Virus record (IMG/VR): IMGVR_UViG_3300037294_000399
Span: 32,308-96,307 of that record
Source of the DNA: a virus
Reading direction: 5' to 3' (one strand)
DNA: 64,000 nt
The position numbers and the translations under genes are program-made. Position 1 is the stretch's first letter. The number at the start of each line of letters is the position of its first letter. Of the stretch, positions 48,714 to 57,247 are shown piece after piece. Below the pieces are notes generated by a model. The model was not told where the DNA came from, did not search any database, and saw only the letters and a program-made list of their open reading frames with translations.

Positions 48714-48721
48714 TACCTTTG
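48714..48721 (+). promoter_or_regulatory. promoter -7 box TACCTTTG
   Basis: TACTTACCTTTGTACC with TTTGG 22 bp upstream. Confidence 0.9.
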
Positions 48722-48751
48722 TACCATCATTAACGTTAAAACCAATTTAAG

Positions 48752-49255
48752 ATGAAAAAATTAACTTCAATCGTTGACTGCAAAAACAAAATATTAACTC
48801 TTATGTTCCAAAATGAGAAACACGTAATTGACCTTAGAGAGGGTGACTTACATGATAACTGGAATGCTTTCACTGACAAGAATAGTGAGGTTTGGGATGT
48901 TAATTTCACATGGGAAGACACTACTGGTGAAAAACCATATCTTTCAATCTATCCAGTTCTTCAAAACGAAGACGGTACGTTTCCAGAAAACTCAACTCAA
49001 TGGGATGAAGACATTTCTTTCAAGGTAAAAAAGATTGGTACTCGTGATGAGTATTTTAGAGAAGTAAGATTTGGTTATAGATTTGATTCTTCTTTACCTT
49101 TAAAGTTTGAGGTATTTGATTCAAAAGGTGTTGTTATACTTAAAACTAAAAGTGGTAACAAAGCAAGTGATGAAGCTTATTATCGATTATTACAATTCAA
49201 TGACCAATGTGTTATTGTTGCAACTGATTCCAATGGTGCAACAAGAAAACTTTAA
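48752..49255 (+). CDS. hypothetical protein
   Basis: 167 residues, MKKLTSIVDCKNKILTLMFQ; strand-rich with VWDVNFTWEDTTGEKPYL and YRLLQFNDQCVIVATDSNG. Not recognised. Confidence 0.7.
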   Translation: MKKLTSIVDCKNKILTLMFQNEKHVIDLREGDLHDNWNAFTDKNSEVWDVNFTWEDTTGEKPYLSIYPVLQNEDGTFPENSTQWDEDISFKVKKIGTRDEYFREVRFGYRFDSSLPLKFEVFDSKGVVILKTKSGNKASDEAYYRLLQFNDQCVIVATDSNGATRKL

Positions 49256-49351
49256 ATTATACACTGTAATATTATGATTAAAACAATCGTTTTAATGTTG
49301 TTTATCATTTATTAGCATTAGTACGAATTATTAAACTATAAATAAATCAAG

Positions 49352-49540
49352 ATGATAAAATTAGAACAAAAAGAAAACGAAAAAAGACAAGAGTATTTAG
49401 TTAGATTGGCAATAGCATACATTATTGAGCATACGGGATATGTTGGTGTAGATGATTATTTATTTTATGATGATGCTGAATGTGATGGTTATTGCCTTGC
49501 CGAAGATTTACGGATTGAATTTGACATTGACGAAGATTAG
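49352..49540 (+). CDS. hypothetical small acidic protein
   Basis: 62 residues, KRQEYLVRLAIAYIIEHTGY then an Asp/Glu-rich end. No obvious own promoter box; leader of 97 bases. Confidence 0.6.
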   Translation: MIKLEQKENEKRQEYLVRLAIAYIIEHTGYVGVDDYLFYDDAECDGYCLAEDLRIEFDIDED

Positions 49541-49545
49541 TATTA

Positions 49546-49731
49546 ATGCTAACGGTTTGTATAAAAAATGTAGGGGTGCTAGATACTATGTTATATAAAA
49601 AAGACTACGTTGAAGACGTTGATTTTGTGAAAGTAACTGAACGTGGCACTTTAAAAAATTGTTTTCCAATATTGAGTAGAAATGAAGATTTTGTTGAACT
49701 TGTGTATGATTTATACGAAGTGATACCGTAG
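49546..49731 (+). CDS. hypothetical small protein
   Basis: 61 residues, MLTVCIKNVGVLDTMLYKKD; five bases after the previous stop, so co-transcribed. Not recognised. Confidence 0.6.
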   Translation: MLTVCIKNVGVLDTMLYKKDYVEDVDFVKVTERGTLKNCFPILSRNEDFVELVYDLYEVIP

Positions 49732-49777
49732 TATTGTACATAACTACTGGATATACGAACTTTTAATTGTATAATAT

Positions 49778-49889
49778 ATGAAACTAATTAATAAACTTTA
49801 AAAATATAACAGATGAAAAGTTAAAACTTAATGCTATAGCTATAAAAGAAGAATTTATTTTAGAAATAATAGAAGATTGTCCATTTTAA
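49778..49889 (+). pseudogene. very small gene with a frameshift
   Basis: ATG at 49778 reads MKLINKL then TAA; the other frame carries NITDEKLKLNAIAIKEEFIL...DCPF to 49889. Removing one T near 49799 would join them (about 36 codons). Confidence 0.4.
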
Positions 49890-49914
49890 ATTTGGTAGAT
49901 TAAAATATTTTTCC

Positions 49915-49922
49915 TACCTTTG
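49915..49922 (+). promoter_or_regulatory. promoter -7 box TACCTTTG
   Basis: TTCCTACCTTTGTAGTC with TTTGG 21 bp upstream. Confidence 0.9.
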
Positions 49923-49948
49923 TAGTCTAATCAATTAAAAATATTATT

Positions 49949-50299
49949 ATGTCAAGATTATCACCAAAAGAATTAGCTGATGCGATAACTGATTTCGTTA
50001 ACTCTAGCAACAAAGAGAAGAATAAAGAGTTTGTCGAAATCTTCTCGTGGCAACACAGAACACTACAACAATCAGCCTTTGGTTTGATGTTGCAGACTAT
50101 CGAACACATGGCATCTGATGAGTACCATACAGACGCTAGAAACGAAGATAGCAAGAAAGTGGCACAAACGCTTATATCTGGTTTTAAAGTGGCTAAAACG
50201 GCTCAATACATTGCCGAGGGAACTTCAGAAGAAAGAGCAAAAGAATACATGGAATTGGATGGCTTCGATAAACCAAGTAGATATTTAGGATGCAAATGA
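49949..50299 (+). CDS. hypothetical helical protein
   Basis: 116 residues, MSRLSPKELADAITDFVNSS; all-helical with QQSAFGLMLQTIEHMASDEYH. Not recognised. Confidence 0.7.
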   Translation: MSRLSPKELADAITDFVNSSNKEKNKEFVEIFSWQHRTLQQSAFGLMLQTIEHMASDEYHTDARNEDSKKVAQTLISGFKVAKTAQYIAEGTSEERAKEYMELDGFDKPSRYLGCK

Positions 50300-50366
50300 A
50301 ATGGTGTTCCATTTTGTGTTGGTTAGCTACACTACCATTTATTTTTATAGTTATAAATAATTTTAA

Positions 50367-50374
50367 TACCTTTG
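50367..50374 (+). promoter_or_regulatory. promoter -7 box TACCTTTG
   Basis: TTAATACCTTTGCCGTATG, four bases before the ATG at 50379: near-leaderless. Confidence 0.82.
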
Positions 50375-50378
50375 CCGT

Positions 50379-50606
50379 ATGAAAACAAAAATAGTAAATA
50401 TCGCCCTTAAAAACGATTTAAAAAAAATCCTTGAAACCCCTACTAAATTTGGTGAGGTTAGCAAAGGTGATGTGAGTGGTTTTTCAATTGAACTTGAAGA
50501 AAAAGACCCACAATCTTTTAGTAGCTACACCTATTATGACTATGAAAAACTACGTGATGCTGACTTTGATGAATTACAAACACTATTAAAGTCAAAAGAT
50601 GTCTAA
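50379..50606 (+). CDS. hypothetical protein
   Basis: 75 residues, MKTKIVNIALKNDLKKILET; overlaps the next gene by eight bases. Not recognised. Confidence 0.65.
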   Translation: MKTKIVNIALKNDLKKILETPTKFGEVSKGDVSGFSIELEEKDPQSFSSYTYYDYEKLRDADFDELQTLLKSKDV

Positions 50607-50943
50607 AGTAAAAAGAACATTCCACGTATTTGATGAAGGACTTCACGAATACAGTATTACTGACAAACCCACTAAAAATGGTAGAGTAATATCATTGTTT
50701 CATTCAAATGGTGAGCAATGGACTAGTCATACTCGTGGTGAGTTTATCGTGAAAATAACTGTTACTGGTAACGGTGTTAAGTTTAGTAACAAGATTAACA
50801 AAATGGGTTATGATATTCTACATTCAATGCGTTTGTTGATTAACTACGAACGAGAAACTGACACCAATGGTTACAACAAAATTAAATCACAGGTTTACGA
50901 AACCACACAGGATAGTGTGAATAACCAAAACTTTGAGATATGA
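50599..50943 (+). CDS. hypothetical protein
   Basis: 114 residues, MSKVKRTFHVFDEGLHEYSI; strand-rich. ATGA overlap with the next gene. Not recognised. Confidence 0.65.
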   Translation: MSKVKRTFHVFDEGLHEYSITDKPTKNGRVISLFHSNGEQWTSHTRGEFIVKITVTGNGVKFSNKINKMGYDILHSMRLLINYERETDTNGYNKIKSQVYETTQDSVNNQNFEI

Positions 50944-51212
50944 GTTCATTAGATAAATACAAGGAATACTTGTTGGAAGAAGAAAAGAGGAAAAAAGCTG
51001 AATTAGATTTGAAAATTTCAAAAGCAAAGTTTTTTTATTTGCTGTTTGAGTTCTGCATATCAGTTGTTGGTTTTTTTATCATTGGTTACCATACCAACCG
51101 TTGGGTGTGCTTAGGATTGTTCCTAGTTTTATGGGGTAACAATATGGGTGTGATAAGAAATATTTTATCACCAAAGAGTAATTCTGCTCGAAAAATTTGG
51201 AAAAGACAATAG
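50940..51212 (+). CDS. small membrane protein with coiled N-terminus
   Basis: 90 residues: charged helix (YKEYLLEEEKRKKAELDLKI) then two hydrophobic segments (LLFEFCISVVGFFIIGY, WVCLGLFLVLWGNNMGV). Confidence 0.65.
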   Translation: MSSLDKYKEYLLEEEKRKKAELDLKISKAKFFYLLFEFCISVVGFFIIGYHTNRWVCLGLFLVLWGNNMGVIRNILSPKSNSARKIWKRQ

Positions 51213-51219
51213 TTTTATT

Positions 51220-51227
51220 TACCTTTG
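51220..51227 (+). promoter_or_regulatory. promoter -7 box TACCTTTG
   Basis: ATTTACCTTTGTAGTAT with TTTGG 20 bp upstream, inside the previous gene end. Confidence 0.88.
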
Positions 51228-51255
51228 TAGTATAAATATTAAAAAAAAAAATAAA

Positions 51256-51564
51256 ATGGAAAGTTTATTAGTATTGATTGGTGTGATTGGTTTAACATTA
51301 GGTATCTTATGTTACAACGCATTTGTCTGGGGTTTTATCGCACACACATTGTATGGTTGGTTTATCTTATCGGCATTTGCTGATGCACCACATTTCACAG
51401 TGTTGCAGTTTGTAGGTTTTTCGTTGTTTTTAACAGCAATAAAACCTAGTTTAGGTGTATCGATTAAGAGTGAATATCAAGACAACGGCAAAATGTGGGG
51501 TAAGTTATTACTCACACCATGGTTAGTATTGTTATTTGCGTGGTTTATTAACTTGTTTTTTTAA
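51256..51564 (+). CDS. small membrane protein
   Basis: 102 residues with three hydrophobic helices (LLVLIGVIGLTLGILCYNAF, VLQFVGFSLFLTAIKPSLGV, LLTPWLVLLFAWFINLFF). Confidence 0.7.
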   Translation: MESLLVLIGVIGLTLGILCYNAFVWGFIAHTLYGWFILSAFADAPHFTVLQFVGFSLFLTAIKPSLGVSIKSEYQDNGKMWGKLLLTPWLVLLFAWFINLFF

Positions 51565-51588
51565 TATTACTGAAAATAAATTAAAAAT

Positions 51589-51619
51589 AATGACATTATC
51601 TTTTGGTAGTGTCATTTTT
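51589..51619 (+). terminator. terminator directly before a promoter, type copy 2
   Basis: AATGACATTA-TCTTTTGG-TAGTGTCATT plus T5; nearly the same as 46276. Confidence 0.88.
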
Positions 51620-51625
51620 ATTTTA

Positions 51626-51633
51626 TACCTTTG
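51626..51633 (+). promoter_or_regulatory. promoter -7 box TACCTTTG
   Basis: TTATACCTTTGTACCATG, four bases before the ATG at 51638; the TTTTGG in the terminator loop lies about 22 bp upstream and can serve as -33. Confidence 0.88.
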
Positions 51634-51637
51634 TACC

Positions 51638-52078
51638 ATGAGTAGAATAGAACACATAGTTAACATTAAAACGGCTACCGTAGAATCTACAGCTGATGTT
51701 ATATTTGTAAATGGTGAAGCCTTTACCTACAAGAACACTGGATTGACCAGACGTGTGTTTGTTAATAAAGACAAAACACTTATTGTCAAAGTACCTATCA
51801 ACAAATATGACCAAAAACACAATGATAATGAAGCGGAACATTGGAATGAATGTACAGAAGACGAACGTAGTCAATTAGCTGAAACAAAACGCTTATACAA
51901 TGGTTATATTCTTCAAGAGTTCTTACAAACACTAGATGATGATACGACACCAGAATGGTTAGGTCGTTCTTTGACTATGAGTGAAATTTCATTTGCTAGT
52001 TCATGTAGAAGCGATGTAGGGTTTGACACCAATGGTGTGTTGAAGTGTTACGATTATGATGAATTTAAACAATACTAG
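51638..52078 (+). CDS. hypothetical protein, kinase-N-lobe-like pattern
   Basis: 146 residues from ATG 51638. RRVFVNKDKTLIVKVPINKY followed by HNDNEAEHWNECTEDERSQL recalls the Lys-strand and Glu-helix of small kinase-like phage proteins, but no catalytic loop is visible. Function not assigned. Confidence 0.6.
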   Translation: MSRIEHIVNIKTATVESTADVIFVNGEAFTYKNTGLTRRVFVNKDKTLIVKVPINKYDQKHNDNEAEHWNECTEDERSQLAETKRLYNGYILQEFLQTLDDDTTPEWLGRSLTMSEISFASSCRSDVGFDTNGVLKCYDYDEFKQY

Positions 52079-52080
52079 AT

Positions 52081-52596
52081 ATGGCAAAAGATTTTGTTAG
52101 ACAATCAATTATTACCAACGTAGGAAACTTTGTTAAAAATATTTCAAATTTAGAACTATATGATTTGGTTAACTTTGTTTGTTATGTACCGAACATAGCA
52201 CCAACACAAAATATTGAAAATGAAACACAACGTAAATTTGTTGACGAGATTTTGGGTACAAATGATTGGGAATTGTACATAAATGATTTGATTAAAAAAC
52301 CATATTTTTTAAGTAGTTCTGGTAGTTTTAGAAGTAACCTAGACCTAATTGAAAAAATATTACATTCAGAAGTATTTTTTAGATTTCAAGAAACTATAAA
52401 ATCAAAGGTAGTTGAAAAACCATTATTTACCAAAGGTGAGAAACAAACGTTGACAGATATACTTGATGAACACAAAGTAATGCTTGAATATCAGTTGGAA
52501 GATGAGAAATCTATTATAGAATCTTGTGGTGATGATAGTGAAGAATTAATAAAGTTAAAGAAAAAACACTTAAAATTTATCAAAAAGTTTGCATAG
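52081..52596 (+). CDS. hypothetical protein
   Basis: 171 residues, MAKDFVRQSIITNVGNFVKN; helical with a C-terminal coiled coil (YQLEDEKSIIESCGDDSEEL). Two bases after the previous stop. Confidence 0.68.
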   Translation: MAKDFVRQSIITNVGNFVKNISNLELYDLVNFVCYVPNIAPTQNIENETQRKFVDEILGTNDWELYINDLIKKPYFLSSSGSFRSNLDLIEKILHSEVFFRFQETIKSKVVEKPLFTKGEKQTLTDILDEHKVMLEYQLEDEKSIIESCGDDSEELIKLKKKHLKFIKKFA

Positions 52597-52611
52597 TTCA
52601 AATATTATCAT

Positions 52612-52619
52612 TACTTTTG
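52612..52619 (+). promoter_or_regulatory. promoter -7 box TACTTTTG
   Basis: CATTACTTTTGTCTTAAC with TTTGC upstream. Confidence 0.7.
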
Positions 52620-52640
52620 TCTTAACAAAATAAAAATCCT

Positions 52641-53105
52641 ATGAATATATTTGTCCTTGACAACAACCCAAAAAAATGTGCTAAATACCACGTGGACAAA
52701 CACGTTGTTAAAATGGTCTTGGAGGTCAGCCAATTACTTTGCGGTGTTCATTGGGTTTTAGGTGGTGAAGCACCATACAAACTATCACACAAGAATCACC
52801 CATGTGCCATTTGGTCACGTGAGTGTATTGAGAATTACATTTGGCTATGTGACTTAGGTCTTGAACTATGTACTGAATACACATACCGTTACGAGAAACG
52901 TCACAAGTCACAGGAAATCATCGAGTGGTGCCTACTGAACCAACCAGACTTGCGTGACAATGGTGATATTACCGAGTTCGCTTTGGCTATGCCAGATGAA
53001 TGCAAGGTTGGTAGTGTAGTTGATTCATACAGAGAATATTACATGGCAGAAAAACGTAGTCTAGGAGTTTGGAAGAACAGAGAAATACCAGAATGGTTTA
53101 AATAA
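52641..53105 (+). CDS. conserved-type phage protein
   Basis: 154 residues. MNIFVLDNNPKKCAKYHVDKHVVKMVLE, LSHKNHPCAIWSRECIENY and EYTYRYEKRHKSQEII are a pattern I recognise from many phage genomes, rich in conserved His, Lys and Trp, but its biochemical role is unknown to me. Confidence 0.7.
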   Translation: MNIFVLDNNPKKCAKYHVDKHVVKMVLEVSQLLCGVHWVLGGEAPYKLSHKNHPCAIWSRECIENYIWLCDLGLELCTEYTYRYEKRHKSQEIIEWCLLNQPDLRDNGDITEFALAMPDECKVGSVVDSYREYYMAEKRSLGVWKNREIPEWFK

Positions 53106-53116
53106 AATTATAAAGT

Positions 53117-53476
53117 ATGAGTGTTTGTAAGAAAATATGTAACGAATGTCCGTTCAGTAACAAATCATTAAATGGTTGGTTAGGTAGTTATTCTATCGAA
53201 GATGTAATTAACTTCCAAAGAACTGAAACATCTTTCCCTTGTCACAAAATGATGAGTGAGAATAATATGAACCAAACACAAGCGGATAAGGCTATCAAGA
53301 ATGGTACTATGAAACTTTGTAGAGGTTACGTTGAATCTATGATTAAATCTTGTAAAAGTCCTTTTGGTAATAAGTTACTGGTACAAGCAATTGCCGAAGT
53401 AAAAGCAGAAGGATTGTCAGAGGATTCCATGGCAATATGGGATTTCAAAAAACATCACGAAAAACTTGCACAGTAG
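53117..53476 (+). CDS. DUF6283-like Cys-rich protein
   Basis: 119 residues. CKKICNECPFSNKSLNGWLG, FPCHKMM and LCRGYVES give the CxxCPF...C-H...CRG pattern of DUF6283 phage proteins; probably binds zinc. A shorter relative is at 58517. Confidence 0.72.
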   Translation: MSVCKKICNECPFSNKSLNGWLGSYSIEDVINFQRTETSFPCHKMMSENNMNQTQADKAIKNGTMKLCRGYVESMIKSCKSPFGNKLLVQAIAEVKAEGLSEDSMAIWDFKKHHEKLAQ

Positions 53477-53488
53477 AAAATAATTTCA

Positions 53489-53496
53489 TACCTTTG
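53489..53496 (+). promoter_or_regulatory. promoter -7 box TACCTTTG
   Basis: TTCATACCTTTGTAAACG. Confidence 0.85.
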
Positions 53497-53524
53497 TAAA
53501 CGAAATATAAATAAAAGATTTATT

Positions 53525-53719
53525 ATGACAGCATTAGAAATTATATTAATCATTATTATTTGGGTAATCCTAGGGTTATTCATTTGCCACAAACGAAATT
53601 GGTATGTTGAAGAAGGTACTGATGCTAACTTTGCATGTGTATTTGCTTTAGCTTTAGCACCATTCAATTTTACATTAACTTTCTTTAAGGTTTATCTTAT
53701 TGATAAATGGAAAAACTAA
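53525..53719 (+). CDS. small membrane protein
   Basis: 64 residues, two hydrophobic segments (LEIILIIIIWVILGLFICH and ACVFALALAPFNFTLTFFKV). Confidence 0.65.
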   Translation: MTALEIILIIIIWVILGLFICHKRNWYVEEGTDANFACVFALALAPFNFTLTFFKVYLIDKWKN

Positions 53720-53732
53720 AAACAAATAAATT

Positions 53733-53894
53733 ATGAAAAATTACTTTATAAATGTAGCAATATACTACATCTTACTATCTCTAGTGATAGCGTTTATATG
53801 GGTTTTAACTGGCATTACTGGGTTTATAGTTTTACGTATCGTATTGGCTTTAGGTTTAGCTTACTACAACCCTTTGACTGACAAATGGTCATAG
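53733..53894 (+). CDS. small membrane protein
   Basis: 53 residues, MKNYFINVAIYYILLSLVIA and FIVLRIVLALGLAYYNPLTD: two hydrophobic helices. Overlaps the next start. Confidence 0.65.
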   Translation: MKNYFINVAIYYILLSLVIAFIWVLTGITGFIVLRIVLALGLAYYNPLTDKWS

Positions 53895-54055
53895 TACTAA
53901 CTATATTAGGTGTAATTTTATTCTTCGGAATAGTAAGAGTTATCTTAAGTCCTAGACAAGGATTTTGGGGTAACTTATTCGCTATATGGTGGTTAGACCT
54001 ATTGGTTGGTGTAGTTGAGAATATGTTTGAAAACTTAGACGATTTTACAGACTAA
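53885..54055 (+). CDS. small membrane protein
   Basis: 56 residues, MVIVLTILGVILFFGIVRVI then FAIWWLDLLVGVVENMF; TAATG overlap with the next gene, so four small genes are coupled. Confidence 0.65.
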   Translation: MVIVLTILGVILFFGIVRVILSPRQGFWGNLFAIWWLDLLVGVVENMFENLDDFTD

Positions 54056-54303
54056 TGCAAAAGTATAGAATAGTAACGCAATCAAGACATGACTTCACCA
54101 AAATGACTTGGCACATACAACGCAAAGGTTTTTGGGGTTGGAGAATGGTTAAGTCTAGTGATAATGGTGATTACAATATATTATCATTTGGGTCTTATGT
54201 TGAAGCCGAACATCACATGAAAAAAAATTATTTTGGTGACGGTCACTTGTATCAACCAAAACCAAATGAATATTATTATACACAAGCAACTTATTATATG
54301 TAA
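54055..54303 (+). CDS. hypothetical protein
   Basis: 82 residues, MQKYRIVTQSRHDFTKMTWH with aromatic-rich WHIQRKGFWGWRMVKS. Not recognised. Confidence 0.65.
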   Translation: MQKYRIVTQSRHDFTKMTWHIQRKGFWGWRMVKSSDNGDYNILSFGSYVEAEHHMKKNYFGDGHLYQPKPNEYYYTQATYYM

Positions 54304-54306
54304 ATT

Positions 54307-54442
54307 ATGACAAAAAAACCTTACAACAACAAAGAAATTAGAGAGTAAAGATTACATCAAAAAACAAGTGAGAGCTTGGGTTGAAAGTGAACTAGAACTT
54401 TTGGGTCGAGAAGAAGAAATTAAAAGAGGTGAAATAATTTAA
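54307..54442 (+). pseudogene. small gene with a frameshift
   Basis: ATG 54307 reads MTKKPYNNKEIRE-stop; the other frame continues SKDYIKKQVRAWVESELELL...EEIKRGEII to 54442. One surplus base near 54345 separates them. Confidence 0.45.
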
Positions 54443-54482
54443 AAATAATTGGTAAAAATTTGGATATATCATTTATTATCTT

Positions 54483-54490
54483 TACCTTTG
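54483..54490 (+). promoter_or_regulatory. promoter -7 box TACCTTTG
   Basis: CTTTACCTTTGTATC with TTTGG 20 bp upstream. Confidence 0.9.
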
Positions 54491-54512
54491 TATCATAATT
54501 AAAAATCAAACT

Positions 54513-54833
54513 ATGCAACGCAATAATGAAATCCCGTTTTTTAGTTTTTTCGGTAAAAAAACAAAATCTAGTAAAAATGTTAAAGTTGGTGATATTGGTA
54601 TTTACCACGATATTTTAACTTACTACAACCAAAATGACACTGGTGATGCTGTTAAGCACAATGTGTTTACCAAAGTCAAAGTTCTTGAAGTTTACCAAGA
54701 CTTGGTTGAAGTTGAAGTGTTACACATAGAGATTTCGGAATCAGTTAACCCATGCGTTTCTGAATTGTCGAAAATAAATCTTTCGAGATATGTTAACCCT
54801 AAGAATATTAAATGGCAAATCAGAGAAAATTAA
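54513..54833 (+). CDS. hypothetical protein
   Basis: 106 residues, MQRNNEIPFFSFFGKKTKSS; beta-rich with VKVLEVYQDLVEVEVLHIEI. Not recognised. Confidence 0.68.
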   Translation: MQRNNEIPFFSFFGKKTKSSKNVKVGDIGIYHDILTYYNQNDTGDAVKHNVFTKVKVLEVYQDLVEVEVLHIEISESVNPCVSELSKINLSRYVNPKNIKWQIREN

Positions 54834-54864
54834 TAATAAGAAGCTTTTTAGCCTCTTTTTTTGC

Positions 54865-54905
54865 ATATGTGAACTACCCACCCACGCCAGAGGCGATGGG
54901 ATGGG
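54865..54905. repeat. hairpin at the 3' end of the TnpB element
   Basis: CCCACCCACGCC-AGA-GGCGATGGGATGGG folds with single-A bulges and overlaps the last codons of tnpB; likely right-end hairpin and part of the guide RNA. Confidence 0.6.
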
Positions 54906-56049
54906 CTTCAAGGGTTAACGCTCCAACTAATGTTGGCAACTTACCTTGATTTTTAAGAGTATGTTCCGTACTCAAGATATTTTTTAAAGCAAAAGATTTT
55001 ATGTTACAAGCGGCATTTACATCACGGTCTAATACAGAATTACATCCTTTACAAGTCCATTCACGGTCTTTTAATTGTAGTTCTTTGTTTATACCACCAC
55101 AGTTACCACAAGTTTTTGATGATGGTGCAAAACGTCCTATTCTTAGGATATTTTTACCATACCAATCAGCTTTGTATTCCAACATAGTTACAAAAGTTGA
55201 CCAACTTACATCATTAATGGCTTGTGCTAAATTGTGGTTCTTAACCATATTTTTTACCGCTAAAGTTTCAAGTGCAATAGTTTGGTTCTCACTAATTAAT
55301 TTACTTGATAGTTTATGTAAAAAATCTTTGCGTTTGTTTACTACCTTTTCATGTAGTTTAGCAAGTTTCTTTTTAGTACGCTTACCTTTGTTCTTTGAAT
55401 ATTTTCGTTGTACATATTTTAATTTATCCTGTGCTTTACGTAAGTATTTATGGTTTTCAATTTCAAGTCCATTGGAAGTAACCAAAAAAGACTTAATTCC
55501 TAAGTCCACCCCAATAGCAGTTTCTTCTTTTATTGCTACTTTTTGTGGAATAATCTCATTAGTATCAACTAATATAGAAGCAAAATATTTACCTGTTGGA
55601 GTAACACTAATAGTTGCACTCTTTATAGTTCCATTAATTGGTCTGTGTAAAACAATTTCAATACCATCTTTAAATTTTGGGATTATCAAAAAGTTGTTTT
55701 CTAAAAGAACATTTTGTGGTACGGCAAAAGATTGTCTGCCTTTATGTTTTGATTTGAATTTAGGGAAACCAGCACCTTTGAAAAATTTCTTAAAAGCAAT
55801 ATCCATATTTTGGATGGACTGTTGTAAGGATTGGCTATTTACTTCTTTCAGCCACCCACATTCTTTTTTAAGTTCAGGGAGTTGTTTGATTAAATCGAAA
55901 GGTGAAAAATTGTGTTTGGAGCCTAAATATGCGGAGTTCTTTGTTTCTAAAGCTAAATTATACACGAATCTGCTACCACCAATATGCTTGGCAATCAACT
56001 CTTTTTGTGAGTTGGTCGGATACAATCTATATTTAAAACCTTTAAGCAT
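54874..56049 (-). mobile_element. tnpB: IS200/IS605-type TnpB nuclease
   Basis: 391 residues, canonical TnpB: MLKGFKYRLYPTNSQKELIA start, IGVDLGIKSFLVTSNG (RuvC Asp), SENQTIALETLAVKNMVKNH (Glu), zinc ribbon SSKTCGNCGGINKEL...WTCKGCNSVLDRDVNAACNI (final Asp). No TnpA nearby. Higher GC and different codon use than neighbours show recent arrival. Flanked on both sides by related CCCA...TGGG hairpins, so an element of about 54.86-56.19 kb is likely. Confidence 0.92.
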
Positions 56050-56149
56050 ATATTATTAAATAGTCTAAATTTTTGTAAAAGTACAATATTTTTTGACAAA
56101 AACGAAAATTTGTTTAAATTTAAAAAACGTAAGTGGAAAAAGGTGTCGC

Positions 56150-56180
56150 TTACATCCCATCCACGCAAAAGCGATGAATG
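56150..56180. repeat. hairpin at the left end of the TnpB element
   Basis: CATCCCATCCACGC-AAAA-GCGATGAATGGG resembles the 3' hairpin at 54865 and marks the opposite end. Confidence 0.55.
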
Positions 56181-56212
56181 GGTTTTACGCTCCTTATATA
56201 AAAAATTAATTG

Positions 56213-56220
56213 TACCTTTG
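56213..56220 (+). promoter_or_regulatory. promoter -7 box TACCTTTG
   Basis: AATTGTACCTTTGTACTATG, five bases before the ATG at 56225. Confidence 0.85.
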
Positions 56221-56224
56221 TACT

Positions 56225-56701
56225 ATGAAAGGAATTTTAGACAAATACGATAAAGTAGATAGCGGTTGGATAGTACGTTATAAAGTCAATAGAGATAACC
56301 TTATCGTTTACCAACATGTGATGTTGCACCCAAATCAAACGAACTATGCTGAAATAGATAAAGAAGTCGAGTTCCGCTTTCTAAGTTGTCCTAACTTAGA
56401 TAATGGTGGTGAGTTGGAAGACATGGCTATTATTGATACTGGTGAAGCTAAAAGTATTAGTGAGATAATGGAAAAGTTTAAGGGTAAAACAATGTTCCCA
56501 CAAGCGTTAAAAAGAGCAGAAGAATCTTTAAGAGGTGTTGTATTACCACATGTTAAAAACAACTCTAAAATGTATCACGAAAATGAATTGGGAAAGATTC
56601 TTTTCGATTTTATGATGTTTGACCGTCAAGAAGGAGATACGAGAGGTTCTGTTATCAAAAGGTTTTTATCTGAACTTAAAAATAAAAATAATGAGAAGTA
56701 A
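56225..56701 (+). CDS. hypothetical protein
   Basis: 158 residues, MKGILDKYDKVDSGWIVRYK; a beta-rich first half (small barrel-like, HVMLHPNQTNYAEIDKEVEF) and helical second half. Not recognised. Confidence 0.68.
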   Translation: MKGILDKYDKVDSGWIVRYKVNRDNLIVYQHVMLHPNQTNYAEIDKEVEFRFLSCPNLDNGGELEDMAIIDTGEAKSISEIMEKFKGKTMFPQALKRAEESLRGVVLPHVKNNSKMYHENELGKILFDFMMFDRQEGDTRGSVIKRFLSELKNKNNEK

Positions 56702-56843
56702 AACAGCACAACGTATTTTATCCGAAACATCAGAAGAAGTGAAAGATAAAGTTAGACTTGAAGGTTATAAACGAGCAAAGAAAATTTGTTGGTTGAAGCG
56801 TTGGTTCCCATTTACTAAAAATTTATTACCAAAAATATGTTAG
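56691..56843 (+). CDS. hypothetical basic protein
   Basis: 50 residues from ATG 56691, MRSKTAQRILSETSEEVKDK; ends KRWFPFTKNLLPKIC. Overlaps genes on both sides. Confidence 0.6.
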   Translation: MRSKTAQRILSETSEEVKDKVRLEGYKRAKKICWLKRWFPFTKNLLPKIC

Positions 56844-57247
56844 AGCTATTATTATTGGACGATGAAGTCCAAAAGAAAACCAAAACTCTTATCGAGTATG
56901 CAGATAACCATGTGGTGTCTTATGATAAAATGGTTGAACTACAACAAAAAGTAGACAGTGAAGAAGCAATCGATGATGCTATCGGGAATAACCCAAACCA
57001 TTCAATTGAATTACCCATGGGGTATCGTGTAGCCTATTCAATAGAAACACACCCTATTGGTGAGTGCAGACATATTTCTGTTTCAGTAAATAATGAAGAA
57101 CCAGAAATTGATAATTTACGTTTTATTCTTGACTTATTCGGTTTTAAATCAAACTTGGAAGATGGTAAATGTTATGCGTATGTGGAAAGCTACACAGTAG
57201 ATGATGTACAATATTCTGCAATAAATGTTATTGAACCTACCTATTAA
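56837..57247 (+). CDS. hypothetical acidic protein
   Basis: 136 residues, MLELLLLDDEVQKKTKTLIE, helical start then strands (MGYRVAYSIETHPIGECRHI). ATG overlaps previous stop. Not recognised. Confidence 0.65.
   Translation: MLELLLLDDEVQKKTKTLIEYADNHVVSYDKMVELQQKVDSEEAIDDAIGNNPNHSIELPMGYRVAYSIETHPIGECRHISVSVNNEEPEIDNLRFILDLFGFKSNLEDGKCYAYVESYTVDDVQYSAINVIEPTY

Noticed and set aside
55001-56059. 352-codon plus-strand ORF
   Set aside because: Antisense to a clear TnpB with catalytic motifs; its protein has no domain character.
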